This document shows, piece after piece, positions 51,876 through 56,506 of a stretch of DNA of 56,506 nucleotides (position 1 is its first letter; each line of letters opens with the position of its first letter). Under the pieces are notes generated by a model. The model saw nothing but the letters and a program-made list of their open reading frames with translations, was not told the DNA's origin and made no database searches. The position numbers and the translations under genes were made by a program. The DNA is taken from contig JAHHTP010000008.1 of assembly GCA_020024615.1 (NCBI GenBank), forward strand, positions 1 through 56,506. The letters run 5' to 3'. The DNA is from Oscillospiraceae bacterium. GTDB lineage: Bacteria > Bacillota > Clostridia > Oscillospirales > Ruminococcaceae.

Positions 51876-53522
51876 ATGAAAATTTTTCAGCCAAAACTTT
51901 TTACCAGTATGCACAGTTATAGCAAAAAGCAGTTATTGCATGATGTGATTGCCGGTGTAATTGTCGCAATTATCGCACTTCCGTTGTCAATTGCGCTTGC
52001 AATTGCGTCTGGCGTTTCACCGGAAAAGGGGTTGTATACCGCGATTGTCGCAGGCTTTGTCATTGCGATTTTGGGCGGAAGTAAGGTCAATATTTCCGGG
52101 CCGACCGCGGCATTTGCGACTATCGTTGCAAGCATTGTCGCGCAGTATGATGTCAGCGGACTTGTGATTGCCACCATTATGGCGGGCATCATTTTGATTC
52201 TGATGGGCATTTTTAAGTTTGGTTCACTGATTAAGTACATTCCATATACCATCACCACTGGTTTTACTTCTGGTATCGCGGTTACGATTGTAATCGGACA
52301 GATCAAGGATTTTCTGGGTCTTACCTTTGTTGAAGGTACCAAAGCTGTTGAGTCGATGGAAAAGGTGAAAGCCATTATTACCTCGATTTCCACTTTTAAC
52401 TGGCAGGCATTGCTGGTTGGTCTGATTGCGCTTGCGATTCTGATTGTCTGGCCACATATTAGCAAGATGATACCAGGCTCACTGATTGCGGTTGTTGCTG
52501 GTGTCATCATTGTAAAGGTATTTTCGATGGATGTCAATACCATTGGTGATCTATATCAGATTTCCAGTTCTCTTCCGCCGTTTGCCGTACCAACCTTTGA
52601 TCTTGCGATGATCAGACAGTTGCTTCCAAGTGCATTCACCATTGCAATTTTAGCAGGCATTGAGTCGCTTCTTTCCTGTGTCGTATCCGATGGCATGATT
52701 GATGATCGTCACAATTCCAATACTGAACTGATTGCACAGGGCGTGGGTAATATCTGTTCCGGCCTGTTTGGCGGCATTCCGGCGACCGGTGCGATTGCGC
52801 GTACCGCTGCGAATGTCAAAAACGGTGGACGCACCCCGGTTGCAGGTATTGTACATGCGGTTGTTTTGCTGTTAATTTTAGTGGTTTTGATGCCATATGC
52901 GGCATGGATTCCGATGCCGGTCATTGCAGCGATTCTGTTTATGGTGGCGTATAATATGTGTGAGTGGCGGCAGTTTGTAAAGATCTGCAAAACTGCGCCA
53001 AAGAGTGATATTTTGGTGTTGGTTGTTACCTTTGTACTGACCATCGTGTTTGATCTGGTGGTTGCGATTGAGGTTGGTATGTTGATTGCCATGATTCTGT
53101 TTATGAAGCGCATGGTGGACATCACCCATATTCGTGCATGGACCGAGGCGGATGAGAAGTCTGAAACCGATGGTGGCAGACTCAAAGTGATTCCGAAAAA
53201 TACCGATGTATTTGAGATCAATGGCCCGATGTTTTTTGCTTCTTCCGAAAAGTTTGCATCTATCCCACTGCGAGAAGGTGCGAAGGTGCTCATTATCCGG
53301 ATGCGGAATGTTCCAACGCTGGACGCATCTGCCATGAAGACACTCACTGCGATCTATCAGGCGTGCGAGCAGACCGGTGTTACGCTGGTGATTTCCCATG
53401 CCAATGAGCAGCCGTTGTCTGTTATGCGCAAGAGTGGCTTTGTGAATACTATTGGTGCAGAAAATTTCAAATCGAATATTGATGAAGCACTGGCATATGC
53501 CGACCATCTGGTAAAAGCATAA
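51876..53522 (+). CDS. SulP-family anion transporter with STAS domain
   Basis: A 548-residue secondary transporter for sulfate, bicarbonate or dicarboxylates. About 12-14 membrane segments start with IIALPLSIALAIASGVSPEK, and GPTAAFATIVASIV and PATGAIARTAANV are family signatures. The C-terminal STAS domain covers residues about 425-545 (DVFEINGPMFFASS, TLDASAMKTL). The frame is open to 51843, but there the ATG touches the GGAGG; MKIFQPKLFT at 51876 matches relatives. No carbonic anhydrase or sulfur gene is adjacent, so the substrate is open. Confidence 0.9.
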   Translation: MKIFQPKLFTSMHSYSKKQLLHDVIAGVIVAIIALPLSIALAIASGVSPEKGLYTAIVAGFVIAILGGSKVNISGPTAAFATIVASIVAQYDVSGLVIATIMAGIILILMGIFKFGSLIKYIPYTITTGFTSGIAVTIVIGQIKDFLGLTFVEGTKAVESMEKVKAIITSISTFNWQALLVGLIALAILIVWPHISKMIPGSLIAVVAGVIIVKVFSMDVNTIGDLYQISSSLPPFAVPTFDLAMIRQLLPSAFTIAILAGIESLLSCVVSDGMIDDRHNSNTELIAQGVGNICSGLFGGIPATGAIARTAANVKNGGRTPVAGIVHAVVLLLILVVLMPYAAWIPMPVIAAILFMVAYNMCEWRQFVKICKTAPKSDILVLVVTFVLTIVFDLVVAIEVGMLIAMILFMKRMVDITHIRAWTEADEKSETDGGRLKVIPKNTDVFEINGPMFFASSEKFASIPLREGAKVLIIRMRNVPTLDASAMKTLTAIYQACEQTGVTLVISHANEQPLSVMRKSGFVNTIGAENFKSNIDEALAYADHLVKA

Positions 53523-53527
53523 TTTTT

Positions 53528-53560
53528 AAGGTACTGTGTACACACAGTGCCTTTTGTTTT
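53528..53560 (+). terminator. Terminator after the SulP gene
   Basis: Long stem AAGGTACTGTGT/ACACAGTGCCTT followed by TTGTTTT. Confidence 0.85.
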
Positions 53561-53670
53561 ACGAAAAAACATAGAAAATAAGAGTTTTTGCTATTTTATC
53601 GGAATCTGGACAGAGTATACAGGCCGTTTTTGAAAAAAACGCCAAAATCTGCATGTGTGTGAGATTTTTA

Positions 53671-53699
53671 TTGATTTTTGCAGTATCCTATGATATAAT
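53671..53699 (+). promoter_or_regulatory. guaA promoter
   Basis: TTGATT, 17 bases, TATAAT. The leader of about 65 bases does not match the guanine riboswitch pattern. Confidence 0.7.
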
Positions 53700-53771
53700 A
53701 AAGTGTGCAATATAGGATAACCGTGTGGCACAGTTATTTTAAGTGTAATATAAATGTAAGGAGAATTTACG

Positions 53772-54758
53772 ATGAATTGGGATTCTAATGTTAGACCAAA
53801 CGATATGGCCCGTATCCAGACCAAAGAGCAGGCTGATGCGTATATCGCAGAGCAGGTAGAGTTTATCCGTAATAAAGTTGGAGATAAGAAAGTGTTGTTG
53901 GCGCTTTCTGGTGGTGTAGATTCTTCTGTTGTAGCTGCACTGTTAATCAAAGCAATCGGTAAACAGCTGGTATGTGTTCATGTTAACCACGGCTTAATGC
54001 GTAAAGGCGAGAGTGAGCAGGTTATCGAAGTATTCCGCAATCAGCTGGATGCAAACCTGGTATATATCGATGCTACCGATCGTTTCTTAGATAAACTGGT
54101 TGATGTAACAGATCCAGAGCAGAAGCGTAAAATCATCGGTGGCGAGTTTATCAACGTATTTGATGAGGAATCTAAGAAATTAACCGATATTCGTTTCTTA
54201 GGTCAGGGCACCATTTATCCGGACATTTTAGAGAGTGATGGTGTAAAAGCACATCATAATGTTGGTGGTCTGCCAGAAGAAATGCTGCTTGGCTTAGTTG
54301 AGCCAGTTAAATTATTATATAAAGACGAAGTACGCGTTGTAGGTCGTGCTTTAGGTTTACCGTCTTCTATGGTTGACCGTCAGCCATTCCCGGGTCCGGG
54401 TCTTGGTGTCCGTTGCACCGGTGCTATTACCCGTGATCGTCTGGAAGCAGTTAGAGAATCTGATGCAATTTTAAGAGAAGAATTTGACAAAGCAGGTTTA
54501 ACTGATAAAATTTGGCAGTTCTTCACAGTTGTTCCGGATTTCCGTTCTACTGGTGTTCGTGACGGCAAACGTTTATACGACTGGCCGGTTATCATTCGTG
54601 CTGTCAATACCGTCGATGCAATGAGTGCAACTGTTCCAGAAGTTGACTGGGCAGTGTTAAAGAAAGTTACTGATCGTATCTTAAACGAAGTACCAGGCGT
54701 ATGCCGTGTACTGTATGATCTTTCCCCGAAAGCTCCGGCTACCATTGAGTGGGAATAA
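53772..54758 (+). CDS. guaA: GMP synthase, ATP pyrophosphatase subunit only
   Basis: A 328-residue protein equal to the C-terminal two thirds of the usual 510-residue GuaA. It has the PP-loop LSGGVDSSVVAALL at residues about 44-57, QGTIYPDILES, the dimer-forming HHNVGGLPEEM, and the C-terminal ending APATIEWE. It adenylates XMP and aminates it to GMP. The glutamine amidotransferase domain with its Cys-His-Glu triad is absent, and no separate amidotransferase gene is next to it. The start is sound: AAGGAGAATTTACG precedes ATG and the frame does not extend upstream into a GATase. Either a distant subunit or free ammonia must supply nitrogen. Confidence 0.93.
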   Translation: MNWDSNVRPNDMARIQTKEQADAYIAEQVEFIRNKVGDKKVLLALSGGVDSSVVAALLIKAIGKQLVCVHVNHGLMRKGESEQVIEVFRNQLDANLVYIDATDRFLDKLVDVTDPEQKRKIIGGEFINVFDEESKKLTDIRFLGQGTIYPDILESDGVKAHHNVGGLPEEMLLGLVEPVKLLYKDEVRVVGRALGLPSSMVDRQPFPGPGLGVRCTGAITRDRLEAVRESDAILREEFDKAGLTDKIWQFFTVVPDFRSTGVRDGKRLYDWPVIIRAVNTVDAMSATVPEVDWAVLKKVTDRILNEVPGVCRVLYDLSPKAPATIEWE

Positions 54759-54772
54759 TCTCATACATTTGA

Positions 54773-54797
54773 AAAAGCCCATAAAATAAGGCTTTTC
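54773..54797 (+). terminator. Probable terminator after guaA
   Basis: Stem AAAAGCC/GGCTTTT with a ten-base AT-rich loop and only a weak T run. It may belong to the inserted element rather than to guaA. Confidence 0.4.
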
Positions 54798-54816
54798 GCC
54801 ATTTGAAAGTCCTCTG

Positions 54817-54835
54817 TGGCAACAAAATGGCAACA
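54817..54835 (+). repeat. Direct repeat TGGCAACA, candidate integrase arm sites
   Basis: TGGCAACA occurs at 54817-54824 and 54828-54835, spaced 11 bases (one helical turn). Such tandem motifs near the ends of integrated elements are typical arm-type binding sites of tyrosine integrases. It lies 60 bases after the guaA stop, a frequent integration locus. Confidence 0.45.
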
Positions 54836-54861
54836 TTATTTGAATTATCATAAGAATAAGC

Positions 54862-54902
54862 AAAGAGCTAACTGATTTTTATAGTCAGTTAGCTCTTTTT
54901 TG
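54862..54902. terminator. Hairpin terminator at the element end
   Basis: Perfect stem AAAGAGCTAACTGA/TCAGTTAGCTCTTT with a nine-base loop, followed by TTTT on the plus side. It insulates guaA from the minus-strand genes. Confidence 0.8.
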
Positions 54903-54911
54903 TTGTCAAAA

Positions 54912-55749
54912 TTATGTTTGCAGTGTAAATGTTTTAAAATGCTGATAAAGTTGATTGATATTCAAGTTTGCTATATCAACAAGCGAATATTGCTGCTGTA
55001 AATATTTAATAAACTCACAACCTAAATAATAACCGACATCACTTTGTTTTTTATAATTACACCAATCTCCAAAAAAATCTTGCGTACTCATGTTGTTGTC
55101 AATACGTTTTAGATATTCCTGTTTTATTTCGGCTATATTTGATCTACACCAAGCAAGCCAATCATTTTGGTTTTGATGATAATAATTATTGTTTTGACAT
55201 AAAATCTGCTCACATACCATTGCAATTCCTTCCTGATACAGTTGAACTAATGAATCTTCGCCTTTTGATCGAGTTTTAGGATATAAAATTCCATAGGTTT
55301 TATGCCATATGTGACCGATTTCGTGAAATATCAAGGCTTGCAGATTAGTTTCATTTTGCCAATTCAATTCAATAATTTTTTCTATCCCAAGCAAAATAGT
55401 ATTTCTGCCATCAAGTGTTGTTTGCCCAACCTGCACCATTACATAATCCTAAATAAAGAATAATGTCTATTTCAATGTCAGTTTTAAAAAGTTTATCTAT
55501 GTTGCTGTTAAGCTCATTAGTTACGGTAATAAAAGAAGCGTTTGTTTGAAATGCCGCCTCCTTATTTAATAACACATTGTTAATTACAGGGAATACATCT
55601 TTATTAAAATCATATTCTTTTGAATCTTGTTCACATTTTTCGCTCAATTCACAAGAAAACTCTTTTGTATATTTTCTCCAAGAATCCAGATCAAATGCAT
55701 TATTCGTAAAACAATTTTGTATTTTATCAAATGTGTTGATTATTCTCAT
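54912..55749 (-). pseudogene. Putative zinc-metalloprotease-like protein with one frameshift
   Basis: Two overlapping frames read as one protein of about 275 residues. The first ends IILYLGLCNGAGWANNT; the second continues TTLDGRNTILLGIEKIIELN and holds LIFHEIGHIWHKTYG with the HExxH metal-binding motif. Removing one A in the AAA run (plus-strand TTT at 55421-55423) joins GAGWA to TTLDG in frame. The domain resembles DUF2268-like putative Zn proteases, by eye. The upstream piece starts at ATG 55749 after GGAGAGG. It could be a true mutation, a sequencing error or programmed slippage on a short A run. No signal peptide is seen. Confidence 0.75.
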
Positions 55750-55855
55750 AACTCAACCTCTCCAATATAAAATAGAGTTCGTTCTTATATACCTTTCAGG
55801 TGCTTTTTGAACGCTTCGACCATTCATCGCTAAGATCCTGAGACGGTACTTTTGC

Positions 55856-56314
55856 CTACTTCTGAGTGGTATCGTACTGCGGGTAGTTGTAACGCCACTG
55901 ATCATATTCTTCTTTGGTAATATTACCGTTTTTTAACTTTTCTGACTGTTCTTGCCAAGCAGAGAACATTTCAAACATAGTTGTATAATTCATACCCATT
56001 CCTTTATCAAGACGAATGCAAAGTTCGTCGGATAGGGTGTCTATTCTAAAGCCATATAAATCCTCTAATGCAAATAAAGTGTGCATTAGTCCGTTGTAGC
56101 TGTCTATATCCGGCACTGTTAAAGCCTGAGGAGATACCTCTAATACTTTTGCAAGGTCATTTGTTGCTTCAGCTTTTGGAGTTCGAGTACCACTTTCGTA
56201 TTGAGCCATACGAATATCGGCAGTTTTTTCGGAAAAGCCAATTTGCATACCAAGATATTTTTGAGTCATTCCTTTTAAATTTCTAAAGAAACGAATTCTT
56301 TCACCAATTGCCAT
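55856..56314 (-). CDS. XRE-family transcriptional regulator
   Basis: A 152-residue protein with a Cro/C1-type HTH at residues about 5-60 (RIRFFRNLKGMTQKYLGMQI, then YESGTRTPKAEATNDLAK) and a C-terminal helical region (KGMGMNYTTMFEMFSAWQEQ) without a known catalytic motif. This form is typical of regulators on Firmicutes conjugative or mobilisable elements. The frame is open to 56419, but ATG at 56314 follows GGAGGAATTGCT, the best ribosome binding site. It is transcribed toward the HExxH gene. Confidence 0.85.
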   Translation of the reverse strand: MAIGERIRFFRNLKGMTQKYLGMQIGFSEKTADIRMAQYESGTRTPKAEATNDLAKVLEVSPQALTVPDIDSYNGLMHTLFALEDLYGFRIDTLSDELCIRLDKGMGMNYTTMFEMFSAWQEQSEKLKNGNITKEEYDQWRYNYPQYDTTQK

Positions 56315-56408
56315 AGCAATTCCTCCTAACGTGCTATTGATAATATATATTATACAGATACGCTTAGTGCGTGTTAAGACAACTCTAGCAAATAAAGTTA
56401 ATATTTTT

Positions 56409-56506
56409 TCAAAAACCACTTGACTTTACGGAATTTGCCTTTTGAATTCGTTCATCAGGTCTACCCATTGATGAGAATGCATTGCCTAAAACTTCATCTG
56501 CTGTTT
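56409..56506 (-). CDS. 3' end of an unidentified gene
   Basis: One minus-strand frame is open from the window edge for 31 codons to TGA: it includes TADEVLGNAFSSMG and RPDERIQKANSVKSSGF. I do not recognise the protein. It lies upstream of the XRE gene in the same direction, inside the AT-rich element, so it is probably an element gene. Only the C-terminus is visible, and the length is too short for a firm call. Confidence 0.4.
   Translation of the reverse strand, partial: TADEVLGNAFSSMGRPDERIQKANSVKSSGF

Larger units (their letters stand above)
54759..56506. mobile_element. Probable end of an integrated element at the 3' end of guaA
   Basis: Directly after guaA the composition changes to much more AT-rich DNA with different codon use. 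Contents are the arm-like repeats, a frameshifted HExxH protein, an XRE regulator and the tail of another gene, all on the minus strand. The 3' end of guaA is a well known attachment site for genomic islands and conjugative elements. No integrase lies in the window and the far end is out of view, so the extent is unknown. Confidence 0.5.

Noticed and set aside
52709..53347. Antisense frame of 212 codons opposite the SulP gene
   Set aside because: A codon-bias shadow of a membrane protein gene; no start signals and no family resemblance.
53700..53771. Possible guanine riboswitch in the guaA leader
   Set aside because: The conserved purine aptamer core and loop-loop motifs are absent and the leader is only about 65 bases.
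1..56506. CRISPR arrays, tRNA and rRNA genes, insertion sequences
   Set aside because: No regularly spaced repeats, cloverleaf-like sequences, conserved rRNA segments or transposase frames were seen on either strand.

Overview
The window reads as chromosome of an anaerobic, spore-forming member of the Clostridia (Firmicutes), probably a gut-type lineage near Ruminococcaceae/Oscillospirales; that placement is inference from gene content. The supporting signs are strong TTGACA-17-TATAAT promoters, AGGAGG-type ribosome binding sites, many hairpin-plus-T terminators, the mother-cell sporulation factor SigK, dipicolinate synthase subunit B, the [FeFe]-hydrogenase maturases HydE, HydG and HydF, a bacterial OGG-type glycosylase, and tetrapyrrole genes that stop at the siroheme/corrinoid branch. 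No rRNA, tRNA, CRISPR array or insertion sequence was recognised.

Layout from left to right. 1-4 kb: a DUF5662 protein, pyrE, a hemolysin-III/PAQR membrane protein, a DegV protein and a membrane-anchored XRE regulator. 4-8.2 kb: a TM1266-like regulator followed by hydE-hydG-hydF, behind a leader that contains a hairpin terminator and a segment able to form a competing helix. 8.3-15.4 kb: a cobalamin riboswitch with its own terminator, the 3' end of a decayed cbiO, then hemA, a precorrin-2 dehydrogenase-like gene, hemC, cobA-hemD fusion, hemB and hemL, which carry glutamyl-tRNA to precorrin-2. 15.4-30.7 kb: a CmpB-type membrane protein; an AraC regulator divergent from a GH116 glycosidase across a large palindrome; a heterodimeric ABC exporter; a TetR regulator divergent from a DUF308-MMPL-heptad-repeat trio; a membrane-anchored EEP hydrolase.

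30.8-36 kb: sigK, bcp, and the recA-recX-rimO-pgsA operon on the minus strand. 36.1-37.5 kb: a second cobalamin riboswitch controlling a DUF4430 (transcobalamin-like) lipoprotein and an ECF transporter S component, a likely corrinoid uptake unit. 37.7-46 kb: typA with an M55 peptidase; an operon of a HAD protein with a C-terminal extension, a YbaK deacylase, a MYG1 protein and radA; a DUF4358/DHHW lipoprotein pair. 46-53.5 kb: corA, a GH18 protein, dpaB without dpaA, a broken Sel1-repeat gene, a small membrane protein, OGG, a relic of a MATE pump, a Cof-type HAD phosphatase and a SulP transporter.

53.7 kb to the end: a GMP synthase that consists only of the ATP pyrophosphatase part, then an abrupt change to AT-rich DNA with directly repeated TGGCAAC motifs, a frameshifted HExxH protein, an XRE regulator and the end of an unidentified gene. 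This looks like one end of an integrated element at the 3' end of guaA. The most interesting signals are non-coding: the hyd leader, the two corrinoid switches (one joined to a relic gene), the AraC/GH116 palindrome, and a hairpin that may bridge the ribosome binding site and start codon of the SulP gene.
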